Origin: Actinomycetes bacterium
GTDB taxonomy: Bacteria > Actinomycetota > Acidimicrobiia > Acidimicrobiales > RAAP-2
NCBI GenBank assembly: GCA_021800645.1
Contig: JAJYYT010000165.1
Span: 1 to 5,409, forward strand
DNA: 5,409 nt
Direction of reading: 5' to 3'
Notes under the pieces: model-generated
What the model saw: the letters and a program-made list of their open reading frames with translations, nothing else
What the model was told of the DNA's origin: nothing
Database searches by the model: none
In this document: piece by piece, positions 1-5,409 of the stretch
Numbering within the stretch: the stretch's first letter is position 1
Layout of the letters: the number at the start of each line of letters is the position of its first letter
Program-made: the position numbers and the translations under genes

Positions 1-1024
1 CGTCATCCTCCAGGCCGAGGACGAGCTGGCAGCGATCGGCATGGTGGTCGGCGCGAGCTGGAACGGCGCCCGGGCCTTCACGACGACGTCCGGGCCGGGG
101 CTGTCGCTCATGAACGAGATGCTCGGCCTCGGCTACTACGCCGAGATCCCCGCCGTCGTCGTCGACGTCCAGCGCGCCGGACCCTCGACCGGCATGCCGA
201 CGCGCACGCAGCAGGCGGACATCCTCTCCGCCGCCTATGCGTCCCACGGTGACACCAAGCACCTGCTGCTGTTCCCCGCCGATCCCGCGGAGTGCTTCAG
301 CTTCGCCGTGGCGGCGTTCGACCTCGCAGAGCGGTTCCAGACCCCGGTGCTGGTGCTGTCGGATTTCGACATCGGGAGCAACGAATGGGCGATCCCGGCG
401 CTTTCCTGGGACGACGGCTACCGGCCGGACCGGGGCCGGGTGCTGTCCCTCGCCGAGCTGGAGGATCTGCCCCGGTTCGACCGGTACGGCGGATGGGACG
501 ACGAGTTCGTCGCCGCGCGGACGCTCCCCGGTGTCCACCCGAACGCCGCCTACTTCACCCGCGGGTCCGGTCACGACAGCCACGCGGGCTACACGGAGAC
601 ACCGGCGCGCTACGAAGAGGTCGTGGACCGGCTCGCGAAGAAGCATGCGGCCGCGCTCCGCCTGCTCCCCGCGCCGGTGACCGAGCGGCGCTCCCGCGCG
701 ACGACGGGCGTCATCACGCTCGGGAGCACCGACGCTGCCACCAGGGAGGCGATCGCAGAGCTCACGGACCGGGGCATCGCCCTCGACTACCTCCGAGTGC
801 GCAGCTTTCCGTTCCACGACACGGTCCAAGAGTTCGTCGACGCCCACACGTCCTGCGTCGTCGTCGAGCAGAACCGCGACGGCCAGCTGCGGACGCTGCT
901 GTCGGCGGAGACCAGCGCCCCCATCCAGAAGCTGGGGTCGGTCCGCCTCTACGGCGGGCTTCCCCCGACGGCGCAGGAAGTTTTCGAGGGGATCGTCGCG
1001 TTCTTGGGCACGGCAAAGAGCTGA
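1..1024 (+). CDS. korA: 2-oxoacid:ferredoxin oxidoreductase alpha subunit, C-terminal part (5' truncated)
   Basis: This is the alpha subunit of a thiamine-dependent 2-oxoacid:ferredoxin oxidoreductase, a cytoplasmic enzyme that oxidatively decarboxylates a 2-oxoacid (2-oxoglutarate in KorAB) to its acyl-CoA and reduces ferredoxin, or runs in reverse. The reading frame is open from base 2, before the first ATG at 41, and those 13 upstream codons (VILQAEDELAAIG) fit the family, so ATG 41 is internal. About 340 residues are present of a subunit usually near 600; the N-terminal gamma-like domain and the start lie outside. Seen here are SGPGLSLM, the GPSTGMPTRTQQADI block (nt 179-223) that contacts substrate and CoA in this family, and the C-terminal VVVEQNRDGQL block (nt 857-889). 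The stop is TGA 1022-1024, and korB follows after 15 bases, so the two are surely co-transcribed. The substrate is inferred from family resemblance; another 2-oxoacid is possible. Confidence 0.93.
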   Translation, partial: VILQAEDELAAIGMVVGASWNGARAFTTTSGPGLSLMNEMLGLGYYAEIPAVVVDVQRAGPSTGMPTRTQQADILSAAYASHGDTKHLLLFPADPAECFSFAVAAFDLAERFQTPVLVLSDFDIGSNEWAIPALSWDDGYRPDRGRVLSLAELEDLPRFDRYGGWDDEFVAARTLPGVHPNAAYFTRGSGHDSHAGYTETPARYEEVVDRLAKKHAAALRLLPAPVTERRSRATTGVITLGSTDAATREAIAELTDRGIALDYLRVRSFPFHDTVQEFVDAHTSCVVVEQNRDGQLRTLLSAETSAPIQKLGSVRLYGGLPPTAQEVFEGIVAFLGTAKS

Positions 1025-1039
1025 GGACCGAGGAGCGCC

Positions 1040-2086
1040 ATGCCGTCCATCACCAAACCGCTCGTCCCAGCCCTGCAGCTCGAGCGCAACGCGATCGGGC
1101 TCACGATCCGCGACTACGAGGGCCCGATGTCCACCCTCTGCGCCGGGTGCGGCCACGACTCCACGACCGCCGCGCTCGTCCAGGCCCTGTGGCAGGCGGC
1201 AGTGGTGCCGCACCGTGTCGCGAAGCTCTCGGGGATCGGCTGCTCGTCCAAGACCCCGACGTACTTCCTGCGCGGCGCCCACGGCTTCAACTCCGTCCAC
1301 GGCAGGATGGTGCCGATCGCCACCGGGGCGAACGCTGCGAACCGGGACCTCCTCTACCTCGGCATCTCGGGGGACGGTGACGCGCTCTCCATCGGGCTCG
1401 GGCATCTCTGCCACGGCATCAGGCGCAACGTGCACATGGTGCACCTGATCGAGAACAACGGCGTGTACGGGCTCACCAAAGGCCAGTTCTCCCCGACCGC
1501 GGACCAGGGGTCCACCTCGCACCGAGGCGAGCACAACGCGCTCGCGCCCATCGACCCGATGCTGCTCGGGCTCTCGCTCGGGGCCACCTTCCTCGCCCGG
1601 GGCTTCTCGGGCGACAAGGCCCATCTCGTCCCGATCCTCGAGGCGGCGATCGCCCACGGCGGGTTCGCGCTCGTCGACGTCATCTCCCCGTGCGTGCAGT
1701 TCAACAACCACGAGGGGTCCACCAAGAGCTACGCCGCGATCCGGGCGAGCGAGCTCCACGTGACCGACTTCGCCCCTCCACAAGAGCCCGTGACCGCCAT
1801 GCTCTCACCGGAGCCGGTCGAGGTCGCCATGCCCGGGGGCGGCGCGATCCGCTTCCGCTCGGTGCCCATGGGCTACGACCCCACCGACCGCACCTCGGTG
1901 GCCGCCTACCTCGCCGACCATGCCGCGCGAGGCGAGGTGCCGACCGGCCTGTTGTACGTGGACGAATCGGTCCCCGACGTCCACGAGCGGAACCGCACGA
2001 CGCCCGTGCCGCTCAACGCGCTGGCTCACGACGAGCTGTGCCCTGGGGCAGACGCACTGCGTGAGCTGCAGGCCGCCTACCGCTGA
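1040..2086 (+). CDS. korB: 2-oxoacid:ferredoxin oxidoreductase beta subunit
   Basis: This is the beta subunit of the same enzyme; it binds thiamine diphosphate, Mg2+ and one [4Fe-4S] cluster and passes electrons to ferredoxin. At 348 residues it has normal full length for the two-subunit KorAB type. Visible cluster ligands are C34 and C37 (CAGCGHDS), C68 (GIGCSSK) and C218 (ISPCV); their spacing matches that known for Sulfolobus 2-oxoacid:ferredoxin oxidoreductase. The thiamine motif is GDGDALSIG from residue 111 with the closing NN at 139-140, followed by YGLTKGQFSPTADQGS. NNHEGSTKSY (222-231) is also typical. The ATG at 1040 is preceded by GAGGAG (1030-1035). The GCGHDS and NNHEGSTKSY blocks resemble the branch often annotated as 2-oxoglutarate oxidoreductase, but the preferred 2-oxoacid cannot be read from sequence alone. 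There is no separate delta (ferredoxin-like) subunit, as expected for this type. Confidence 0.95.
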   Translation: MPSITKPLVPALQLERNAIGLTIRDYEGPMSTLCAGCGHDSTTAALVQALWQAAVVPHRVAKLSGIGCSSKTPTYFLRGAHGFNSVHGRMVPIATGANAANRDLLYLGISGDGDALSIGLGHLCHGIRRNVHMVHLIENNGVYGLTKGQFSPTADQGSTSHRGEHNALAPIDPMLLGLSLGATFLARGFSGDKAHLVPILEAAIAHGGFALVDVISPCVQFNNHEGSTKSYAAIRASELHVTDFAPPQEPVTAMLSPEPVEVAMPGGGAIRFRSVPMGYDPTDRTSVAAYLADHAARGEVPTGLLYVDESVPDVHERNRTTPVPLNALAHDELCPGADALRELQAAYR

Positions 2087-2117
2087 GCACGACCGCTTCA
2101 CGCAGCGCTGGGCGGCC

Positions 2118-2169
2118 TGGGGCAACGCCTCGGTCTGCGGCGAGTGAGGGCGACGCCGCCACTGCCCCA
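2118..2169 (+). terminator. possible terminator structure after korB (nested inverted repeat)
   Basis: Downstream of the korB stop, TGGGGCA (2118-2124) pairs with TGCCCCA (2163-2169). Inside it GCGGCG (2137-2142) pairs with CGCCGC (2154-2159) around an 11-base loop. Together they could form a two-tier stem between korB and the next promoter. There is no T tract after it, so a classic intrinsic terminator is not shown; GC-rich actinobacteria often lack one. Short GC inverted repeats also arise by chance in such DNA, so the call is weak. Confidence 0.25.
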
Positions 2170-2214
2170 AGCCCCTGCCGCACTCTTCGAGGGGGAGGCG
2201 GAAGCGCGGGTGCC

Positions 2215-2220
2215 TATAGT
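2215..2220 (+). promoter_or_regulatory. -10 box of a leaderless promoter for the methyltransferase gene
   Basis: TATAGT is a near-consensus -10 hexamer (TANNNT) ending six bases before the GTG at 2227. That distance places the transcription start at or next to the first base of the start codon, which is the geometry of leaderless actinobacterial transcripts. No Shine-Dalgarno sequence precedes this GTG at a workable distance. No convincing -35 hexamer is seen 16-18 bases upstream, which is common for this promoter class. Confidence 0.6.
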
Positions 2221-2226
2221 GACCCG

Positions 2227-3354
2227 GTGACCTCGGGGGCGCGCCGAGCGACATCTTCGCGCGCGGCCCGGGGTGTCGCGCCACGCGGCGAGGCACCTCC
2301 CTCGCTGACCGCTCGGATCCTTCGCGATCGGATCAAGTGGCGGCTGCACCACGCGTTGCTCTCGGTTTGCCCCGGGTACCGGTCGGCGACCAGAGGTGGC
2401 TCCCGAGGCTGTGCCGGAGATGGCGGCGGTCACGTTCCAGGGCGGCTGCTGGAGCGCCACCCCGGCAAGTACTCGCTCTACCAGACCAACGAGAAGGTGC
2501 CCTACGGCAGCCTCCTCGCGTTCAACGTCGAGGACGCCGCGGACTTCGACCTCATGGAGCAAGCCATCCTCGACAGCGGCTACTACGAGGCCCCGCACAT
2601 CTGGCCACTGCGGGTGGACCGCGACAAGCGAGTGATGGCCGAGATCGTGGCGTCGCTGAACCAAGGCGGCCGGGTGCTCGAGCTCGGTTGTGCGAACGGC
2701 GCGGTCCTCGAAGGCCTCGCGCTGCGCGGAATCGAGTTCGAGGGCATCGACATCAGCCGGCGGGCGCTGGCGCGCGCGTCACGGGCCGTGCGAGCCCATG
2801 TTCACCTGGGCGACGTCCTCACCTCGGATCTCTCCCCGGGCTTCGACACCATCTTCGGGCTGGACATCTTCGAGCACCTCAATCCCAACAAGCTCGCCTC
2901 CTACCTGCTCCGCTTGCGCGAGCTGCTGGCCGACGGCGGCCTGCTCTTTGCGAACATCCCGGCCTTCGGGATCGACGAGGTCTTCGGCGAGGTCTTCCCG
3001 AGGTACCTTTCGGAGTGGGACGTCGACGCGGCGGCGGGCCGCCCGTTCCGCCAGCTCCACGCCGATCACGAGGGCTACCCGATCAGCGGCCACCTCATCT
3101 GGGCCGACAGCAGCTGGTGGGTCGGGCAGTTCTCGTCCGCGGACTTTCGCAGGCGTACGTTGATCGAAGTGGCCCTGCACGACAAGTACGACGACTACAT
3201 GGCAGTCCACAGCCCCGCGAGAAGGTCCTTCTACGTGTTCTCGGCGGGGGAGTGCCCCGACGAGCCCGAGATCGTGCGCCGGATCACCCGCTCCCGCTCG
3301 CTCGAGCTCATGACACTCCGGCGGCTCGAGACGCTCGCGATGCTCTGGAGGTAG
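2227..3354 (+). CDS. class I SAM-dependent methyltransferase, substrate unknown
   Basis: This cytoplasmic enzyme should transfer a methyl group from S-adenosylmethionine to an unidentified acceptor. It has 375 residues from GTG 2227, which is the only plausible in-frame start before the conserved part and is supported by the leaderless -10 box. The order is: a basic, probably flexible N-terminus (1-30); a helical stretch [15 protein letters not shown]; a conserved-looking pre-domain ([20 protein letters not shown], 81-100); SAM motif [16 protein letters not shown] (150-164, with E152, G154 and G158); motif II acidic residue D175 in EGIDIS; LGDV (194-197); and motif [12 protein letters not shown] (209-218). 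The C-terminal third has aromatic clusters (WADSSWW) that may form the acceptor site. Residues about 56-72 look read out of frame: their third codon positions lose the G/C bias, while another frame there has it. The fold is secure, but the acceptor is not identifiable. Confidence 0.85.
   Translation: MTSGARRATSSRAARGVAPRGEAPPSLTARILRDRIKWRLHHALLSVCPGYRSATRGGSRGCAGDGGGHVPGRLLERHPGKYSLYQTNEKVPYGSLLAFNVEDAADFDLMEQAILDSGYYEAPHIWPLRVDRDKRVMAEIVASLNQGGRVLELGCANGAVLEGLALRGIEFEGIDISRRALARASRAVRAHVHLGDVLTSDLSPGFDTIFGLDIFEHLNPNKLASYLLRLRELLADGGLLFANIPAFGIDEVFGEVFPRYLSEWDVDAAAGRPFRQLHADHEGYPISGHLIWADSSWWVGQFSSADFRRRTLIEVALHDKYDDYMAVHSPARRSFYVFSAGECPDEPEIVRRITRSRSLELMTLRRLETLAMLWR
3347..3352 (+). promoter_or_regulatory. 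Shine-Dalgarno site of the SDR gene inside the end of the methyltransferase gene
   Basis: GGAGGT is a strong ribosome binding site lying six bases before ATG 3359. It overlaps the last codons and the first base of the TAG stop (3352-3354) of the methyltransferase gene. It decides the start of the SDR gene and argues for coupled translation within one transcript. Confidence 0.8.
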
Positions 3355-3358
3355 GCCG

Positions 3359-4189
3359 ATGTCGTCCACCGAAGGGGTTGCGCGCCGGACGATCCCCCCG
3401 AGCTTCTCCCTCGAGGGGCGCCGGGCGCTCGTCACCGGCGCCGGCAGCCCGACGGGCATCGGCTTCGCGTGCGCGCGCCTGCTCGGGGAGCTCGGAGCGG
3501 GGGTGGTCGTGACGGCGACCTCCGAGCGCGTCCACACGCGGCGCGACGAGCTCCGCGCCGCCGGCATCGACGCATCCTCGGTGATCGCTGATCTCACGGT
3601 CGTCGAGGATGCGGCACGCGTCGTCGAGGAAGCCTCGGCGGCAGCGCCGATCGACGTACTGGTCAACAACGCGGGGATGGTCTCGGTGTCCGAGAACCCA
3701 ACGTCGGGGAGCGCCACGGAGCTGGCACCCGACGCGTGGCGCAGGGAGCTCGACCGCGAGGTGACGACCGCGTTCCTCGCGACCCGGGGAGTCCTGCCTG
3801 CGATGACCGCGCAAGGCTGGGGGCGCGTCGTCAATGTGTCCTCGGTCACCGGACCGGTGGCGGCGATCGCCGGGGACGTCGCGTACGCCGCGGGCAAGGC
3901 CGCACTGGTCGGATTGACCAGAGCCGTGGCGATCGACGTCGCGGATCGGGGCATCACCGTCAACGCAGTCGCACCGGGTTGGATCGCGACCGGCTCCTCC
4001 CTCCCCGACGAGCTCGCGCTCGGCTTGGGCACCCCGGTCGGGCGATCGGGGTCCCCCGAAGAGGTGGCGTCCCTCGTCGCTTGGCTCTGCACGCCAGGAG
4101 CGGCCTACGTCACCGGCCAGGTCATCGTGGTCGACGGTGGGAACACGATCGCCGAAGAGCGCGTCCATTTGCCTCGACCCGCACACTGA
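3359..4189 (+). CDS. short-chain dehydrogenase/reductase (SDR), FabG-like
   Basis: This is an NAD(P)-dependent oxidoreductase of the classical SDR superfamily, which reduces ketones or oxidises alcohols. The 276 residues include a 20-residue N-terminal extension before the Rossmann fold. Seen motifs: cofactor loop [10 protein letters not shown] (26-35), two residues longer than the usual TGxxxGIG; NNAG (103-106); catalytic S162 (NVSSVTG), Y176 and K180 (YAAGK); APGWIATG (205-212); and the C-terminal [11 protein letters not shown] (251-261). The usual catalytic Asn, seven residues after the conserved Trp in FabG, is replaced by E134 (W127...[10 protein letters not shown]). There is no acidic residue clearly fixing NAD+; T53 and S55-R57 near the end of the second strand leave NADP(H) possible. 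The gene starts four bases after the methyltransferase stop, so the pair probably acts on one pathway. FabG-like similarity does not prove a role in fatty acid synthesis. Confidence 0.9.
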   Translation: MSSTEGVARRTIPPSFSLEGRRALVTGAGSPTGIGFACARLLGELGAGVVVTATSERVHTRRDELRAAGIDASSVIADLTVVEDAARVVEEASAAAPIDVLVNNAGMVSVSENPTSGSATELAPDAWRRELDREVTTAFLATRGVLPAMTAQGWGRVVNVSSVTGPVAAIAGDVAYAAGKAALVGLTRAVAIDVADRGITVNAVAPGWIATGSSLPDELALGLGTPVGRSGSPEEVASLVAWLCTPGAAYVTGQVIVVDGGNTIAEERVHLPRPAH

Positions 4190-4213
4190 CGTCTGCCGAC
4201 CTCCGCCGCCGTC

Positions 4214-4232
4214 GGGCCCCAGCTCGGGGCTC
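4214..4232 (+). terminator. GC-rich hairpin after the SDR gene, touching the next promoter
   Basis: GGGCCCC (4214-4220) pairs with GGGGCTC (4226-4232) around the five-base loop AGCTC, giving seven pairs including one G-U. It lies 24 bases after the SDR stop and ends exactly where the downstream -10 box begins. It could end the methyltransferase-SDR transcript, or act on the following promoter as an operator-like inverted repeat. No T tract follows, so the role is uncertain. Confidence 0.35.
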
Positions 4233-4238
4233 TAGCCT
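4233..4238 (+). promoter_or_regulatory. -10 box of a leaderless promoter for the ABC ATPase gene
   Basis: TAGCCT fits the TANNNT -10 consensus and ends six bases before GTG 4245, the same spacing as at the methyltransferase gene. There is no Shine-Dalgarno sequence before the GTG, which supports a leaderless transcript and this start. No clear -35 element is seen; a hairpin-forming sequence occupies the spacer instead. Confidence 0.5.
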
Positions 4239-4244
4239 GGCGCG

Positions 4245-5144
4245 GTGGAGGGGACGCTGGAGCTCGACGGGCTCTCACGGCGCTTCGGCAGTCTCGTCGC
4301 GCTCGACAACCTCTCGTTCTCGGTCGGTAGCGGGCGGGTCACCGGTTTCCTCGGGCCTAACGGAGCGGGAAAGACCACGACCATGCGTGCGATCTTCGGG
4401 CTGACCGAGCTCGACCACGGCAGCGTGCGATGGGACGGCGCGCCCGTCGATGCCTCAGCGCGCAGGCGCTTCGGCTACATGCCCGAGGAGCGGGGGCTCT
4501 ATCCGGGAATGCTGGTCGGAGAGCAGCTCCGGTACCTGGGTCGTCTCCACGGGATGCACGACCGGGAGGCAGCGTCGGCCGCCGCCCGCTGGCTGGACCG
4601 CTTCGCGCTCTCGGATCGAGCGAAGAGCAAGGTCGAGTCACTCTCCCATGGCAACCAGCAACGCGTGCAGCTCGCTGCTGCGCTCGTCCACGATCCCGAC
4701 CTGCTCGTGCTCGACGAGCCTTTGGCCGGGCTCGATCCGACAGGCATCGACGCGATCGGGGAGGTCCTGACCGAGCAGGCGCACGCAGGTCGTTGCGTCC
4801 TGTTCTCCAGCCATCAGCTCGACCTCGTCGAGAAGCTCTGCGAGGTCGTCGTCATCATCGACCACGGCCGCGTCGTGGCGTCCGGCGACGTGGACGAGCT
4901 GGAGAGGAGCGGCACATCCAGGCTAATCGTCCGGGTCGAAGGCGACCGTGAAGGCCGCTGGGCAGAGGGGCTCGCCGGCGTGGAGGTCTCTCGAGTGACA
5001 GGCGGCGCGGTCCGTCTCGTGCTCCATCGGGGTGTGGACAGCACGATGGTCCTCGACGCGGCGCGGGCCTCAGGCCGGGTGCTCGAGTTCGGTTTCCAGC
5101 GGCGCACGCTCTCCGAGGTGTTCCGCGAGGCGGTGCACGCATGA
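4245..5144 (+). CDS. ABC transporter ATP-binding protein, NatA/YhaQ type
   Basis: This is the cytoplasmic ATPase of an ABC-2 type exporter; it would drive a separate membrane permease by ATP hydrolysis. The 299 residues hold a full nucleotide-binding domain: Walker A GPNGAGKTT (37-45, K43); Q-loop region GYMPEERGLYPGM (77-89), with E81 where most families have Gln; signature LSHGNQQR (133-140); Walker B LLVLDEP (153-159, catalytic E158); D-loop AGLDP (161-165); and switch H190. After about residue 215 comes a C-terminal domain ending FGFQRRTLSEVFREAV, matching the DUF4162-type tail of these ATPases. The PEERGLYP and LSxGNQQ signatures resemble the NatA/YhaQ group (sodium or uncharacterised export). 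GTG 4245 is chosen because the conserved N-terminal strand begins at once and a -10 box sits six bases upstream. The substrate is unknown. The gene overlaps the next one by four bases. Confidence 0.92.
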   Translation: MEGTLELDGLSRRFGSLVALDNLSFSVGSGRVTGFLGPNGAGKTTTMRAIFGLTELDHGSVRWDGAPVDASARRRFGYMPEERGLYPGMLVGEQLRYLGRLHGMHDREAASAAARWLDRFALSDRAKSKVESLSHGNQQRVQLAAALVHDPDLLVLDEPLAGLDPTGIDAIGEVLTEQAHAGRCVLFSSHQLDLVEKLCEVVVIIDHGRVVASGDVDELERSGTSRLIVRVEGDREGRWAEGLAGVEVSRVTGGAVRLVLHRGVDSTMVLDAARASGRVLEFGFQRRTLSEVFREAVHA

Positions 5145-5409
5145 AGGCCGTCGTCTACGTTCTCGCCGTCGTGATCGTGGGCTTGGCGCTCCTCCGGCGG
5201 TTCCGCGCAGGGCGTCGCGCGCCGGCTCCCCTCGCGCCCGGTCACGTGACGGCTGCGCTCGCCCGCCTCGGGCAGCGCGCCCGGGGACCGCTCGATCGCC
5301 GGCGCCCGCTCGGCGATACCGGCCGCGGGGCGGCACGCGGGATCCGCGTGCGGCGGCGCGGGCGCTTCTTCCGGGTCAGCACGCGGCGCGTCCGCCACGT
5401 CGTCGCGGC
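5141..5409 (+). CDS. unknown arginine-rich protein with one N-terminal membrane segment (3' truncated)
   Basis: An open frame starts at ATG 5141 inside the ATGA overlap with the ABC ATPase stop and runs to the window end without a stop (89 codons plus two bases). Nearly all codons end in G or C, as in the real genes around it, so it is probably coding. Residues 4-18 (VVYVLAVVIVGLALL) form one hydrophobic helix, followed at once by RRFRAGRR, so a membrane anchor with the remainder in the cytoplasm is likely by the positive-inside rule. The remaining stretch is very rich in Arg, with no recognisable domain. A possible weak ribosome site GAGG lies at 5127-5130. The position suggests a partner of the ATPase, but the sequence does not resemble the start of an ABC-2 permease I know. 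The product is not recognised. Confidence 0.6.
   Translation, partial: MKAVVYVLAVVIVGLALLRRFRAGRRAPAPLAPGHVTAALARLGQRARGPLDRRRPLGDTGRGAARGIRVRRRGRFFRVSTRRVRHVVA

Noticed and set aside
41..1024. ATG 41 as the true start of the alpha subunit
   Set aside because: The frame is open upstream to base 2, and the upstream codons continue a family-like sequence, so this Met is internal to a truncated gene.
292..1380. 362-codon plus-strand frame crossing the korA-korB junction
   Set aside because: It overlaps two unmistakable oxidoreductase genes in another frame and reads as Arg/Ala-rich shadow sequence without motifs.
1805..2296. Minus-strand frame covering the korB end and the gap
   Set aside because: It is antisense to korB and the methyltransferase promoter, with low-complexity Arg/Pro/Gly content and no recognisable domain.
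2396..2635. A separate small gene starting at GTG 2396
   Set aside because: Only its first 17 codons look coding, and they fit as a frameshifted piece of the methyltransferase; after about 2447 the real protein is in the methyltransferase frame.
2779..4092. Long open frame on the minus strand (437 codons) opposite the methyltransferase and SDR genes
   Set aside because: It lies antisense to two genes with clear motifs, spans their junction and encodes a Ser/Arg/Pro-rich string with no domain; such frames are common opposite GC-rich genes.
4814..5398. Minus-strand frame opposite the ABC ATPase end and the last gene
   Set aside because: The plus strand carries the ATPase C-terminal domain and an ATGA-coupled frame with strong third-position G/C bias; the minus frame is a Ser/Thr/Arg/Pro-rich shadow.

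Overview
The window is a high-GC bacterial chromosome segment with very strong G/C preference at third codon positions. Every gene lies on the + strand and they are tightly packed. Two genes look leaderless: a GTG start follows a TANNNT -10 box by exactly six bases, with no Shine-Dalgarno sequence. Together with the two-subunit KorAB-type oxidoreductase, this points to an actinobacterium (a mycobacterial, acidimicrobial or similar lineage). That assignment is inference; there is no rRNA or other marker gene here to fix it.

Layout: (1) 1-1024, the C-terminal part of the alpha subunit of a 2-oxoacid:ferredoxin oxidoreductase (korA), cut by the window edge. (2) 1040-2086, the complete beta subunit (korB) with all four iron-sulfur cysteines and the thiamine diphosphate motif. 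(3) 2087-2226, a 140-base gap with a nested inverted repeat and, at its end, a leaderless promoter. (4) 2227-3354, a class I SAM-dependent methyltransferase with an apparent pair of compensating frameshifts in its N-terminal part. (5) 3359-4189, a short-chain dehydrogenase/reductase whose Shine-Dalgarno sequence runs into the methyltransferase stop codon, so the two are probably translated together. (6) 4190-4244, a short gap with a GC-rich hairpin abutting a second leaderless promoter. (7) 4245-5144, an ABC transporter ATPase of the NatA/YhaQ type. (8) 5141 to the window end, the start of an arginine-rich protein with one N-terminal membrane segment, overlapping the ATPase gene by ATGA.

The layout suggests three transcription units: korAB, which makes a complex interconverting a 2-oxoacid (probably 2-oxoglutarate) with its acyl-CoA using ferredoxin; a methyltransferase-SDR pair of unknown substrate; and an ABC ATPase with a small membrane protein. 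Nothing in the sequence shows that the three units share a pathway. I found no RNA gene, CRISPR array, insertion sequence or phage feature. The points most worth following are the paired frameshifts in the methyltransferase, the missing catalytic Asn in the SDR, the matching leaderless promoters, and the ABC ATPase followed by something that does not look like the usual permease.
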